64,000 bases of DNA, from contig JBDSZL010000090.1 of assembly GCA_039925145.1 (NCBI GenBank), positions 1 through 64,000 on the forward strand, read 5' to 3'. This stretch comes from JBDSZL01 sp039925145 (GTDB lineage: Bacteria > Acidobacteriota > Vicinamibacteria > Vicinamibacterales > SCN-69-37). The position numbers and the translations under genes are program-made. This document shows, piece after piece, positions 37,621 through 47,527 of the stretch (positions within the stretch are counted from its first letter, which is position 1; each line of letters starts with the position of its first letter). The notes under the pieces were generated by a model, which had not been told where the DNA came from, did not search any database, and saw only the letters and a program-made list of their open reading frames with translations.

Positions 37621-38985
37621 ATGGCGATGACACAGCCGGCCCGGGGCACCCGGGATTTTCTGCCCGCTGACATCCGTCGGCGTGAGTACGTGATCGGAGT
37701 CGTCCGCGACGTCTACACGCGCTATGGATTCGAACCGCTCGAGACTCCGGCGTTCGAGAACATCGCGACGCTCACCGGCAAGTACGGCGACGAAGGCAAC
37801 AAGCTCATCTTCAAGATTCTCCGCCGTGGTGAGCACGAAGGGACGGGGGAGGCCGATCTCGCCCTGCGATACGACCTCACCGTTCCGCTGGCCCGGGTCG
37901 TGGCGCAGTATCAGAGCGAGCTGCCGCGTTTCTTCAAGCGCTATCAGATTCAGCCGGTCTGGCGCGCCGACCGCCCCGCGCGCGGTCGCTTTCGCGAGTT
38001 CTACCAGTGCGACATCGACGCCATCGGGTCGACGTCGCTCGTGGTCGAAGCTGAGCTGTTGGCCGCGGTCAGCGAGGTCCTGACACGACTGGGCTTCACC
38101 GACTTCGTGATCCGCCTGAACCACCGCCAGCTCCTCTCGACCATGCTCGAGTCGCTGGGGATTCCGGCAGCGCTGCACGGCGACGCGCTCGTGGCGCTCG
38201 ACAAGCTCGACAAGGTCGGCCCCCAGGGCGTCGAGCAGGAGCTGGTCGGACGTGGTGTGGATGCGTCCGCGACCGTCAGGTGCCTGACCTTTCTGGGCTC
38301 TGTCGCGGCCGACGGCGCCGTCGCGGGGGCCGTGCTGGCACGGCTGCGCGATCTCGTGTCGGCGCACCCGGCGGGCGTCGCGGCTGTCGAGGATCTGGAT
38401 CAATTGGTAGCGCTCTCCCAGGGAACGGGAGCGGCGGGCCGGATCCGGATCGATCCGAGCCTGGCGCGCGGGCTGTCATACTACACCGGCGCCATCATGG
38501 AGGTGGCGGTCCCGGATCTGGCCGGCAGCCTCGGTGGCGGCGGGCGGTACGACAACCTCATCGGGATGTTCCTCGGCCGCGAGATCCCGGCCTGCGGCTT
38601 CTCTCTCGGTCTCGAACGCATCATCGTCGTCATGTCCGAGCGGGCGATGTTTCCAGCCGAGGTGTCCCGCAGCGCGACCGATGTCATGATCACGTTTCTC
38701 GAAGACGCGTGTCGGGCCGACGCCCTGGCACTGGCTGCGGATCTGCGGCGCGCGTCGCTGGCGGTCGATATCTATCCGGAGACGAGCCGCAAGCTCGAGA
38801 AGGCGCTGAAATATGCCTCGAGCCGGCAGGTGCCGATGCTGGCCATCATCGGTCCCGACGAGATGGCGCGGGGCGACGTCACGCTCCGCGATCTCAGCAC
38901 GCGGAATCAGACACGGGTCGCGCGCGCCGAGGTAGCCGTGACGATTCGGGACGGACTCACACGAACTGGGAAGGACGCGGAGTGA
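37621..38985 (+). CDS. hisS: Histidyl-tRNA synthetase
   Basis: 454 aa class II synthetase, slightly longer than the E. coli enzyme. N-terminal RGTRDFLP, motif 2 in FKRYQIQPVWRADRP...FREFYQCD, the histidine-A motif ARGLSYYTG, motif 3 GFSLGLERI, and a C-terminal anticodon domain (about 350-440). The GTGA overlap couples it to aspS. It should charge tRNA-His in the cytoplasm. Confidence 0.96.
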   Translation: MAMTQPARGTRDFLPADIRRREYVIGVVRDVYTRYGFEPLETPAFENIATLTGKYGDEGNKLIFKILRRGEHEGTGEADLALRYDLTVPLARVVAQYQSELPRFFKRYQIQPVWRADRPARGRFREFYQCDIDAIGSTSLVVEAELLAAVSEVLTRLGFTDFVIRLNHRQLLSTMLESLGIPAALHGDALVALDKLDKVGPQGVEQELVGRGVDASATVRCLTFLGSVAADGAVAGAVLARLRDLVSAHPAGVAAVEDLDQLVALSQGTGAAGRIRIDPSLARGLSYYTGAIMEVAVPDLAGSLGGGGRYDNLIGMFLGREIPACGFSLGLERIIVVMSERAMFPAEVSRSATDVMITFLEDACRADALALAADLRRASLAVDIYPETSRKLEKALKYASSRQVPMLAIIGPDEMARGDVTLRDLSTRNQTRVARAEVAVTIRDGLTRTGKDAE

Positions 38986-40763
38986 ACGAGGAACGAGCAA
39001 GCCCGTACCGGACGCACACATGCGACGTGCTGCGATCCGGACACATTGGGGAGACGGTCCGGCTGGCAGGCTGGGTGCATCGCAAGCGCGACCACGGCAA
39101 TCTGCTGTTCGTGGACCTGCGCGATCATTACGGGTTGACGCAGTGTGTTGTCACCCCCGGATCGACGGCCTTCGCCGCCGCCGAGCACCTCCGGAACGAG
39201 AGCGTGATCAGCGTCGTCGGGCGTGTCGTCGGACGCTCGGACACAAACGTCAATCCGGCATTGCCGACCGGGACAGTTGAAGTGGACGTCGAACAGCTCG
39301 ACGTGCTGTCGACCGCCGAGACGCTGCCGTTCCAGGTGGCCGGAACGCAGGAGATTCCGGAAGAGCAGCGCCTGCGCCATCGCTTCCTCGATCTGCGCCG
39401 CGAGAAATTGCACGCCAATATCATCCTGCGGTCGCGCGTCATCAACAGCATCCGGCGGCGTATGCAAGAGGGGGGCTTCCTCGAATTCCAGACGCCGATC
39501 CTCACGTCGAGCTCGCCGGAAGGCGCGCGTGACTACCTCGTGCCCAGCCGGTTGCACCCCGGAAAGTTCTACGCGTTGCCGCAGGCGCCCCAGCAGTTCA
39601 AGCAGTTGCTCATGGTCGCCGGATTCGACCGCTACTTCCAGATCGCGCCGTGCTTCCGCGATGAGGACGCGCGGGCCGATCGATCCCCTGGAGAGTTCTA
39701 TCAGCTCGACGTGGAGATGTCCTTCGTCACGCAGGATGACGTCTTCGAGGCCATCGAGCCGGTGCTGTCTGGTGTCTTCAGCGAGTTCTCCGACTGGACG
39801 GTGACGCCGCCGCCATTTCCGCGCATCACCTACGACGACGCGATGGCGATGTATGGCAGCGACAAGCCGGACCTCCGCAATCCGATCAAGGCCGCCGACG
39901 TGTCCGATCTCTTCAAGGCATCGCCGTTCGCGGTGTTTGCCGAGGTCGTGGCCAAGGGCGGAGTCGTGCGCGCGATTCCCGCACCGGGTGCGGCTGACCG
40001 GCCGCGCAGCTTCTTCGACAAGACGGTCGGTCTCGGAGAATCGCTCGGACTGGCAGGTCTGGCCTACGTCGTCAATGGCGACACGCCCCGCGGACCGCTC
40101 GCGAAGTATCTGCCCGAGGCCGATCGCGAGGCGATCTTCGCGCGCGCTGGCGTGCAGAAGGGCGACGCCGTGTTTTTCGTGGCGGGTCCGGCAAAGAGCT
40201 TGAGCCGTCCGATCGACGGGCTGCGCGCGCACCTTGGCCGGGAGCTCGGCCTCATGGAGGCCAACGCCTATCGGTTCTGCTGGATCACGGATTTCCCGTT
40301 CTTCGAACTCGACGAGGAAACGCAGCAGGTGACGTTCAGCCACAATCCCTTTTCGATGCCGCAAGGCGGCCTCGATGCGCTGAACACCGCAGACCCGCTG
40401 ACGATCAAGGCGTTTCAGTACGACATCGTGTGCAATGGCGTCGAGCTCTCGAGTGGCGCCATCCGGAACCACAAGCCCGATGTGATGCTTCGCGCGTTCG
40501 AAATCGCAGGGTACGGCCCCGACGAAGTGGAGCGGCGATTCGGCGGCATGCTCGCCGCCTTCCGGTACGGTGCGCCGCCGCACGGGGGGCTTGCACCGGG
40601 CATCGATCGCATCGTGATGCTGCTGGCCCGCGAGCCCAACATCCGCGAGGTCATCGCGTTTCCGATGACGCAGAACGCGGAAGACCTGCTGATGCGCGCC
40701 CCGTCGGCCGTTGGCCTCAAACAGCTGCGCGAGTTGCACATCAGAACCGTCGTCAAGGACTAG
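38982..40763 (+). CDS. aspS: Aspartyl-tRNA synthetase
   Basis: 593 aa from GTG 38982, which overlaps the hisS TGA by 3 bases. The frame is open far upstream, but only from here does sequence resemble AspRS. OB-fold anticodon domain (about residues 1-110, LAGWVHRKRDHGNLLFVDLRD), motif 2 FRDEDARADRSPGEFYQLDVE, the bacterial GAD insertion (about 290-410) and motif 3 GLAPGIDRIVMLL. A hisS-aspS pair is a common arrangement in bacteria. Confidence 0.96.
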   Translation: MNEERASPYRTHTCDVLRSGHIGETVRLAGWVHRKRDHGNLLFVDLRDHYGLTQCVVTPGSTAFAAAEHLRNESVISVVGRVVGRSDTNVNPALPTGTVEVDVEQLDVLSTAETLPFQVAGTQEIPEEQRLRHRFLDLRREKLHANIILRSRVINSIRRRMQEGGFLEFQTPILTSSSPEGARDYLVPSRLHPGKFYALPQAPQQFKQLLMVAGFDRYFQIAPCFRDEDARADRSPGEFYQLDVEMSFVTQDDVFEAIEPVLSGVFSEFSDWTVTPPPFPRITYDDAMAMYGSDKPDLRNPIKAADVSDLFKASPFAVFAEVVAKGGVVRAIPAPGAADRPRSFFDKTVGLGESLGLAGLAYVVNGDTPRGPLAKYLPEADREAIFARAGVQKGDAVFFVAGPAKSLSRPIDGLRAHLGRELGLMEANAYRFCWITDFPFFELDEETQQVTFSHNPFSMPQGGLDALNTADPLTIKAFQYDIVCNGVELSSGAIRNHKPDVMLRAFEIAGYGPDEVERRFGGMLAAFRYGAPPHGGLAPGIDRIVMLLAREPNIREVIAFPMTQNAEDLLMRAPSAVGLKQLRELHIRTVVKD

Positions 40764-40807
40764 ACGCGTCGAGGGCACGTGTCGACGAGCCGACCGCCCA
40801 TCGCCCC

Positions 40808-41722
40808 ATGACCCAGTCGCCAGGCGCCCCTATGGCAGGTCTCGATCTGGGCGGGACCAAGATCGCGGCGATCGTGCTCGACCGCCAGGGGCGCACGCTC
40901 TGGGAGCAGCGAATCGCCACGCCTCGCCATGACTATCCGGAAACGCTGGCCGCCCTCGCCGGTCTGGTGGCCGCGGCCGAGGCGGCCGTTGGCACCCGAT
41001 GCACGGTCGGCATCGGCATGCCCGGCGCCATATCGCCTGCGACCGGTCTCGTGAAGAACGCCAACTCGACGTGGCTCAACGGGCAACCGCTGAAGCGCGA
41101 TCTCGAGCAGTGCCTGGAGCGCGAAGTGCGCCTCGCTAACGACGCGAACTGCCTCGCGGTCTCCGAGGCCGCCGACGGCGCGGCCGCGGGCGCCGAGGTC
41201 GTCTTCGGCGTGATCATCGGCACTGGAACGGGTGGCGGGCTGGTTGTGCGCGGGAGCGTCGTCACGGGGGCGAACGCGATTGCGGGTGAATGGGGACACA
41301 ACCCGTTGCCCTGGCCCGACATGGACGAACTGCCAGGACCTGCGTGCTACTGCGGACTCCACGGTTGTATCGAGACGTTTCTCTCAGGACCGGGGCTGGC
41401 CGCCGATTACCAGCGCCGAACCGGTCAGCAGATCAGCAGCGAGGATATCGTCGCCCGTCGTGATGCGGGTGACCCGCACGCCAGCGCGAGCATGGAGGCC
41501 TGGACGCGACGGCTCGCCCGCGCAGTCGCTGCCGTCATCAACGTCCTCGATCCTCACGTCATCGTGGTCGGCGGGGGGCTCTCGCGAATCGGACAGATCT
41601 ACGACGACGTGCCGCGGCTGTGGGGCTCGTGGGTCTTCTCGGATCACGTGGCGACCCGCTTCGTTCCTGCCAGGTACGGCGACGCAAGCGGCGTCCGCGG
41701 TGCGGCGTGGCTGTGGCAATAG
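40808..41722 (+). CDS. ROK-family sugar kinase (Mak/NagK type)
   Basis: 304 aa. N-terminal ATP-binding DLGGTKIAAI, catalytic Asp in ANDANCLAVSE, and the ROK zinc motif in CYCGLHGCIETFLSG. The VKNANSTWLNGQ segment with AGEWGHN is typical of the fructokinase/N-acetylglucosamine kinase branch; the exact sugar is not decidable. ATG 40808 gives a normal ROK N-terminus. It starts 44 bp after aspS and may be read from the same transcript. Confidence 0.9.
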   Translation: MTQSPGAPMAGLDLGGTKIAAIVLDRQGRTLWEQRIATPRHDYPETLAALAGLVAAAEAAVGTRCTVGIGMPGAISPATGLVKNANSTWLNGQPLKRDLEQCLEREVRLANDANCLAVSEAADGAAAGAEVVFGVIIGTGTGGGLVVRGSVVTGANAIAGEWGHNPLPWPDMDELPGPACYCGLHGCIETFLSGPGLAADYQRRTGQQISSEDIVARRDAGDPHASASMEAWTRRLARAVAAVINVLDPHVIVVGGGLSRIGQIYDDVPRLWGSWVFSDHVATRFVPARYGDASGVRGAAWLWQ

Positions 41723-41737
41723 TGTGTGTTGATCGTT

Positions 41738-42955
41738 TCAGCGATCGGCCGACAGGGGCGCGCGAGCGCCCAACCGTGCGATCCCCGCTTCACCAGACTG
41801 CACCAGGGCGAACCGCGTACTGGCGGGCCCGATCATTTCGAACACCGCCACCGACGCCAGGACAATCGTGGCGACGACCGGGGCGAACTGCGGGTACCGG
41901 CTGTGGACGGTTAGCGTCAGGCCGACAGCCAGGCCTGCCTGCGCCTGCAAGGCAAAGCCGAGGAACCTGCGGACGCCCGGATCGAGCCCCAGCCGCCACG
42001 CCGCGAGTCGCGCGCCGGCAAACTTGCCGCTCGCCCGCCCCACGATGTAGACGACACCCAGCCACCCCATCTCCGGGATACGGCTCACATCGAGCTCCGC
42101 CCCCGCGATCACGAAGAAGATCGCGTAGAACGGCGGATCCGTGTGTGACAGCGCGCCGAAGAGGCGGTGACTTCGGTCCGCCAGATTCACCATCGTGGCG
42201 CCGACGGCCAGACTCGTCACCAGCGGCGAAAGATTAAGTGCTCGCGAAATGCCGACGCAAAACAAAATCGCTCCGGCCAGCAGGATCAACATCTCGCCCC
42301 GTTCGGTCACGTGTGTCGACCACCGAGCGATAAGCAGCCCGACCAGGTAACCCAACGCCGCAGCGCCGACCAGTTCCCACGAAAACCAGAACAGCGAGCG
42401 ATAGACCATCTCGCTCCTCGCGAGCCCCTCCAGGCCAATCGTGAGATCGATACCGGCCGCGACGAGGCCGAACAACGAAATGCACAGCAGGTTGTTGACC
42501 GCGATGATGCCCAGCAAATTGTCTGTCAGGGGCCCGGCGCTGTCGCATTCGCGAATGACCATCAACGTCGACGCCGGTGCAGTGGCCGTGGCGATTGCTC
42601 CGAGCAGTAGCGAGATCGCCCATGACTGGCCGCACCACAAGGCGCCGGCCGTCACGAGCGTCGCCGCCAACGCCGATTCGACGAGCGTGAGCAGGACAAC
42701 CTGCCGGCCGATGCGCCGGAACAGTGAAAATTCGAAAACCGCACCCACCGAGAAGAGGATGAGACCGAGAGCCACTTCGCTCAGCACACCCAGGGCAACC
42801 AGATTGTCCTCGCTCAACCATCCGAGAACGGACGGCCCCAGCGCGATGCCCACCAGGATGTATCCCGTCACCTCCGGAATGCGAAGAGCCTTCACGAGAT
42901 GTCCGGCCAGGAGTGCCAACAGCAAAATGAGTCCGATGGACGTCAGTTCATTCAT
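41738..42955 (-). CDS. Kef-type cation/proton antiporter (CPA2)
   Basis: 405 aa with about 12 membrane helices and no cytosolic TrkA-N/RCK domain. Diagnostic parts are the N-terminal LLALLAGHLVKALRIPEVTGYILVGIALGP and the central ATATAPASTLMVIRE discontinuous-helix region. Exchanges K+ or Na+ for H+ at the inner membrane; the ion is not predictable. It starts 12 bp after the HtrA-like gene and both read leftward, so they form an operon. Confidence 0.88.
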   Translation of the reverse strand: MNELTSIGLILLLALLAGHLVKALRIPEVTGYILVGIALGPSVLGWLSEDNLVALGVLSEVALGLILFSVGAVFEFSLFRRIGRQVVLLTLVESALAATLVTAGALWCGQSWAISLLLGAIATATAPASTLMVIRECDSAGPLTDNLLGIIAVNNLLCISLFGLVAAGIDLTIGLEGLARSEMVYRSLFWFSWELVGAAALGYLVGLLIARWSTHVTERGEMLILLAGAILFCVGISRALNLSPLVTSLAVGATMVNLADRSHRLFGALSHTDPPFYAIFFVIAGAELDVSRIPEMGWLGVVYIVGRASGKFAGARLAAWRLGLDPGVRRFLGFALQAQAGLAVGLTLTVHSRYPQFAPVVATIVLASVAVFEMIGPASTRFALVQSGEAGIARLGARAPLSADR

Positions 42956-42967
42956 GGGTCTCCGATG

Positions 42968-44287
42968 TCAGCGGACCAGTGTGCCCCACCGGCGGCCGCC
43001 GCGGTGGACTTCGAACCACACCGGAAGCCGCTTGTCGTCACTGAGCCGCCGGTTGACCTGATCGAGGCTCCGGGGCTCGGCTTGATCGATCCGGACAACG
43101 CGATCGCCGGCTAGAAGGCCGGCCCGCGCGGCAGGGCTGTCGGGCCGGACTGTTCCTATGTGGTACTCCGTTCGCGGCGACTCGAGAGTCACACCGGCGC
43201 CAGCCGGCGTGGCTCTCGGCTCGGTCTCAATGCCAATCCGTGGCAGCGCGACTGTCAACCGTTTGGATGCGCGAAGGATGCTCAGCTCGACCGGCGCATC
43301 GGACGATGTCGTCATGGCGCGCAGATTCTCCGGTGTCATGAGGTCGACTCCGTCGACAGCCATGACAACGTCGCCCGCTCTGAGGCTGTCACCGGCCAAG
43401 CCCGTCCAGACCTCTCGCACGAGAAGACCCTTTGTGGTCCCGAAGTAGTCCTGCTCCTCAGGGGACAGCGGCTCGAGCCCGAGGCCGTAGCTGCCGCGCA
43501 CCCGTTGCTCGATCGTATTCGCGCCCGTCAGGATGCGTTGAATGCTTGCGGCTGCGACCACAATCATGCGGGCGCCGCACGGCAGCATCATCCCGACCAG
43601 TTGGCCATCGATATCGAAGAGTCCGCCGCCCCTCATCGCCTCCACCAGCACCAGACTCGATACCACCTCATCGACGGGCGTCGTGCCACAGTCAGTCGAG
43701 ACGGTCTGACGAAAGTTCCCGGCGGCGAATGTCGACGTGAGGCCGGTCCGCCACACAGCCAGGACCCATTCGCCCGATTGGGGCAGCGATGTGGCGCGAC
43801 GGACGGGCGTGAGCAGGAACTTCTGGTCGATACCCACAGCGGCCAATGGCAGGTTCGGCCCCCAGATGGCCGGGTGTCCATCGACCTCCGTCGACGACGT
43901 GGTAACACTGAACGCAAGAGGTGCGTTGCTGTCCGCGATTGGCGACGTCACGAGACGTCCCTCATCCCAGACGATCCCGCTGACCTGTGCACGTCGGGCG
44001 TAGGCTACCGACGGTTCGACATCGTTGGCGACTCTGGCGAAGTACTTCGCCATACTATCCAGCGAGCGACGCTCCGTGCGTCTCGCGAGCTGCTCCAGTT
44101 CTGTCTCCGACGGCGTTGGCGCAGCCTTCTCCGGAAGATCGCGAGGTCGTACCAGCCACCCGCCGATCAGAATGAGGCAGGATGCGACCGCTAGAATGCC
44201 GACGTACCGCGAATTCCGGAGGTTTGGCCCGTCCACGAGTAAGCATAGCCCGGGGTATGCTCCGTGTACCGACGTTCCCGCCGGCAC
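42968..44287 (-). CDS. HtrA/Deg-like membrane-anchored protein, protease-dead
   Basis: 439 aa. One N-terminal membrane helix (about 28-46), then a trypsin-like region where the nucleophile motif GNSGGP is replaced by AMRGGGLFDIDGQ (Ser to Gly), so proteolysis is unlikely. Two PDZ domains follow (about 250-340 and 350-430; GLLVREVWTGLAGDSLRAGDVV and PDSPAARAGLLAGDRVVRI). A GTG at 44236 may be the real start just before the helix. Probably a periplasmic scaffold or regulator for the antiporter encoded next to it (inference from the 12-bp spacing). Confidence 0.75.
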   Translation of the reverse strand: MPAGTSVHGAYPGLCLLVDGPNLRNSRYVGILAVASCLILIGGWLVRPRDLPEKAAPTPSETELEQLARRTERRSLDSMAKYFARVANDVEPSVAYARRAQVSGIVWDEGRLVTSPIADSNAPLAFSVTTSSTEVDGHPAIWGPNLPLAAVGIDQKFLLTPVRRATSLPQSGEWVLAVWRTGLTSTFAAGNFRQTVSTDCGTTPVDEVVSSLVLVEAMRGGGLFDIDGQLVGMMLPCGARMIVVAAASIQRILTGANTIEQRVRGSYGLGLEPLSPEEQDYFGTTKGLLVREVWTGLAGDSLRAGDVVMAVDGVDLMTPENLRAMTTSSDAPVELSILRASKRLTVALPRIGIETEPRATPAGAGVTLESPRTEYHIGTVRPDSPAARAGLLAGDRVVRIDQAEPRSLDQVNRRLSDDKRLPVWFEVHRGGRRWGTLVR

Positions 44288-44436
44288 GATTCACCGCGTC
44301 AGCGGCGCCGGAAGGGGGGCGGTGGTGCGTGAACCCTCGAGTCAGCCCGCCTGCGCGGCCCATGGATTCCTTTGGCCGGCCGTTCAACCCGCTATCAATT
44401 GACGATGGCCTGTTTCCAGGCCGATGAGGTCGCCAC

Positions 44437-45711
44437 GTGAACGTCTTCGATGTCGCCGCGATTCTGGTGGCCGCGGCCGCTGTGTTCGGCTATCTGAATT
44501 ACCGGCTCCTGCGCCTGCCGCCGACGACTGGCACGCTCCTCGTTGCGCTCGTCAGCTCGCTGGTGATCGTCGTGGTCGAACAGTTGACGCCGGGAATGGA
44601 TCTTCGGCCCGCGCTCGGACGCTTTCTCGGCGAGATCGACTTCGACCAGACGCTGATGCACGGTCTCTTGTGCTTCCTCCTCTTTGCTGGCGCCCTGCAC
44701 GTGGATCTCGATGGTCTCATTCAGCACCGGTGGATCATCGCCGGTCTCGCCACGGTCGGTGTCGTGCTGTCGGTGACGGTCGTCGGAGGCTTGACCTGGG
44801 TCACGTTTGGTCTGCTCGGCCTGCCGGTCAGTCTGCTGGCCTGCCTGACCTTCGGCGCCCTGATCTCACCAACCGATCCGATCGCCGTGATGGGGCTGCT
44901 CAAGGAACTCCGGGCACCCCAGAGTCTGGAGGCGCAAATTGCCGGCGAGTCGCTGTTCAACGATGGCATTGGCGTCGTGGTGTTCATGGGACTGGCATCG
45001 CTGGCCCATCTGTCGGGATCGGCCGATCCGGGCGCACCCGATCCGGGCACCCGGGAGTTGGTGGTGTTCGCGATTCGCGAAGTGGCTGGCGGTGTCGCGC
45101 TGGGTCTTGCCCTCGGCTACATCGGATACCGCGCACTCAAGAGCATCGACGATCATCCCCTGGAGCTGCTGATCACGCTGGCTCTGGTGATGTTCCTGTA
45201 TGCGCTGTCGTTCTGGGTGCACGTGTCGGGCCCTATCGCCGTCGTCGTGGCGGGACTCCTCATCGGAAACCCGGGCCGCCGACTCGCGATGAGCGACAGG
45301 ACGCGCGAGCACATCGACGCATTCTGGAGAATGATTGACGAGGTACTGAACGCCGTCCTGTTCCTGCTGCTCGGACTGGAAGTCTTTGCGGTGCCGCGCT
45401 GGTCCGATGTGGCGCTCCCGGCATTGCTGGTCGTGCCGATTTGCCTGCTCGCGCGCCTGGTGTCGGTGGCCGTTCCTGTCGCCGCGATGAGGGTCCGGGG
45501 GCCCCTTCGTTGGGGCCTGGTGCCGATTCTCACCTGGAGTGGCCTCCGCGGCGGCATCTCGGTGGCGCTCGCGCTGGCCCTGCCACCCTTTCCGGCCAAG
45601 AATGTCCTGCTGGCGAGCACGTACGCTGTGGTGATCTTTTCGGTCCTGGTGCAGGGGCTCACGGTCCGGCGGCTCCTGGCGCACTACGGTGTCGGGGATC
45701 GCGTGCGCTGA
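44437..45711 (+). CDS. NhaP-type Na+(K+)/H+ antiporter (CPA1)
   Basis: 424 aa, 12-13 membrane helices. The CPA1 hallmarks SPTDPIAVMGLL (about 146-157) and GESLFNDGIGVVVF (about 170-183) carry the ion-binding Asp residues; the late WSGLRGGISVALAL segment holds the conserved Arg. No long C-terminal nucleotide-binding tail. The GTG start at 44437 lacks a strong ribosome site. It faces away from the Kef-type operon, so two antiporters of different families flank this point. Confidence 0.9.
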   Translation: MNVFDVAAILVAAAAVFGYLNYRLLRLPPTTGTLLVALVSSLVIVVVEQLTPGMDLRPALGRFLGEIDFDQTLMHGLLCFLLFAGALHVDLDGLIQHRWIIAGLATVGVVLSVTVVGGLTWVTFGLLGLPVSLLACLTFGALISPTDPIAVMGLLKELRAPQSLEAQIAGESLFNDGIGVVVFMGLASLAHLSGSADPGAPDPGTRELVVFAIREVAGGVALGLALGYIGYRALKSIDDHPLELLITLALVMFLYALSFWVHVSGPIAVVVAGLLIGNPGRRLAMSDRTREHIDAFWRMIDEVLNAVLFLLLGLEVFAVPRWSDVALPALLVVPICLLARLVSVAVPVAAMRVRGPLRWGLVPILTWSGLRGGISVALALALPPFPAKNVLLASTYAVVIFSVLVQGLTVRRLLAHYGVGDRVR

Positions 45712-45779
45712 TCGAGCTGCCGATCGAATCGGCGCCCGCAAATGTTCCCGAACGCGGGAATTCGGGGTAGGTTACGGCG

Positions 45780-46217
45780 ATGCGGTCACAGCCTCTCATC
45801 TGCGTCGCCGATGTCGAAGCCAGCAGCCGGTGGTATCAGCGCCTCCTGGGCTGCCGCGGAGCTCACGGTGGCAAGAACTATGAGCAACTCGTGAAGGGTG
45901 GCTCGCTCATCCTGCAATTGCACAGCTTTGACGTGGAGGATCATCACGGCCCCATCGGGGATCGCGCCGATCGACCCTACGGCAATGGTGTGCTGCTCTG
46001 GTTCGAAGTGGATGACTTCGACGCCGCAATGCAGCGGGCGGCGGAGATGCACGTGGAGATCGTGCTGCCCCGCCATCGCAACCCTCCCGATGGTGACGGA
46101 GGCCCGAACCACTGGGAATGCTGGATGCATGACCCGGATGGCTACACGGTCGTCATCGCCAGCCCGTATGGCACTGCCGACGGTGCATGGCGTCCCCCGC
46201 CGGATCTATTCGCCTAG
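45780..46217 (+). CDS. VOC-family (glyoxalase/bleomycin-resistance-like) protein
   Basis: 145 aa, one vicinal-oxygen-chelate module pair: LICVADVEASSRWYQRLLGC, QLHSFD..DHH, VLLWFEVDDFDAAMQRA, and a terminal WECWMHDPDGYTVVIAS. The HHGP and E-C-W-M-H-D-P-D-G segments include likely metal ligands. Substrate unknown; members bind drugs, make or break C-C bonds, or detoxify aldehydes. Confidence 0.85.
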   Translation: MRSQPLICVADVEASSRWYQRLLGCRGAHGGKNYEQLVKGGSLILQLHSFDVEDHHGPIGDRADRPYGNGVLLWFEVDDFDAAMQRAAEMHVEIVLPRHRNPPDGDGGPNHWECWMHDPDGYTVVIASPYGTADGAWRPPPDLFA

Positions 46218-46269
46218 CAGCCCGCGGTGAACCGCGACGTAGATGCGGACACTTCTTGCTGTGCGGGTC

Positions 46270-47265
46270 CTAGAGTATGAGGACACTGCTGGGTGGTGGG
46301 AGCCTCTCAGGGTGACGGACCCACGTCTGTCCGATGTCTGTCGAGAGCCAAAGGTTGCCGGCTCGGTCCGCCACTGCGCCGGCCGAGCCCTGCGTGGCGA
46401 TGCAACGGGTGTCGGCGATGCCATCGATCCATCGTGGCAGGCCCCGGACGGGCTCGAACGAATGCCGGCGATCCAGCGGTCGTCGATAAATGGCAGCCTG
46501 CTGTGCGAAGTGATCTGTGGATGCGGCCACGAACAGGTCGTTGCCCAAGAACGCTACGGCAGAGCAATACGACGCGTGTAGGCCGTTCTGCTCGACCGTC
46601 CAGGTGGCTCCACCGTCATGGCTCACGCACAGGCCCGTGGCGGCTGCCGCGATCACGATCTCCGGATCGGTCGGGTGCGCGCACACCTCGTGGACATCGG
46701 TGTCGATGTCGATGGTCGGGTGCCAGGTCGCACCGCCGTCTGTCGACCGCGGGATGCCGCCGACGTGCACGTTCGCGAGGAGCACCCTCCGATCCGAGGT
46801 AACGGCGATCGAGCGAATTCCGAGTGGTGGGCCGACGCGCTGCCCATCGATGACAGCCGAACCCGCATACCAGGTGTCTCGACCCGCGACGGCCTCGAAG
46901 CCCCGAAGGGGCTCAATGTCGCCAGTGTCGCCCACCCGCAGCACGCGCGCATCGTCGGTCCCGGCGTAGATGACGTCCCCAACCGCCGCGCAGCAGGAGA
47001 GTCGTACCTCGCTCGTCGCAAGCGTAATCCACTTGCCGTCGGGAGTGCGTCGGCGAAGCGCGTGTCCGGAAACGATGGCGAGAGCGCCGCCGTGACCGTC
47101 TGGTGCGAGCGCGCCGACCGGCTGTCCCGCAAGCTCTTGGTAGCGGTTCTTGCCGGTGCACACGAACACCCCGTCGTCCCATGTCGCCGCCAGCGCTTGT
47201 GGCGTCCTCATCGGACGATCATATTTGCTGTCGCAGCCGTGAGGACACGCTGCATTGGGATCCAC
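46270..47265 (-). CDS. Asp-box (BNR/YCF48-like) beta-propeller protein
   Basis: 331 aa, no obvious signal peptide. Three Asp-box motifs (STDGGATW, SHDGGATW, STDIGQTW) mark a sialidase-like or YCF48-like propeller; intermediate blades are degenerate. Catalytic sialidase residues (FRIP motif, Arg triad) are not seen, so it is more likely a binding or structural protein. A start at M19 would still keep the whole propeller. Close relatives often annotate as 'exo-alpha-sialidase' or 'glycosyl hydrolase', probably wrongly. Confidence 0.8.
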   Translation of the reverse strand: MDPNAACPHGCDSKYDRPMRTPQALAATWDDGVFVCTGKNRYQELAGQPVGALAPDGHGGALAIVSGHALRRRTPDGKWITLATSEVRLSCCAAVGDVIYAGTDDARVLRVGDTGDIEPLRGFEAVAGRDTWYAGSAVIDGQRVGPPLGIRSIAVTSDRRVLLANVHVGGIPRSTDGGATWHPTIDIDTDVHEVCAHPTDPEIVIAAAATGLCVSHDGGATWTVEQNGLHASYCSAVAFLGNDLFVAASTDHFAQQAAIYRRPLDRRHSFEPVRGLPRWIDGIADTRCIATQGSAGAVADRAGNLWLSTDIGQTWVRHPERLPPPSSVLIL

Positions 47266-47527
47266 GTGGATTTAGTAAGCGTGTCAACGCGAAATAGAAA
47301 CGCGACATAGAAGTGTCAGGGAGGCGGCGGCCACGGCGGACGATAGTGCGTACGAGCTCGCGCCGGCCTCCGCCAGAGCCGATCATTCGCTGACCACCGT
47401 CGTTTAGTATCTCCCGCCGGTGTTCATCACTTTGCGCTAGAGGTATTGAAAGCCGCGCCGCTAGCCTCGGCATTACGTTCTGGTTGGCGCGTCGCCATCG
47501 ATGGCCCCTGAGTGTCGAGGAGGAGAA

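Noticed and set aside
38280..38981. N-terminal extension of the aspS frame
   Set aside because: It overlaps hisS in another frame and shows no synthetase similarity; the GTG at 38982 gives a normal AspRS.
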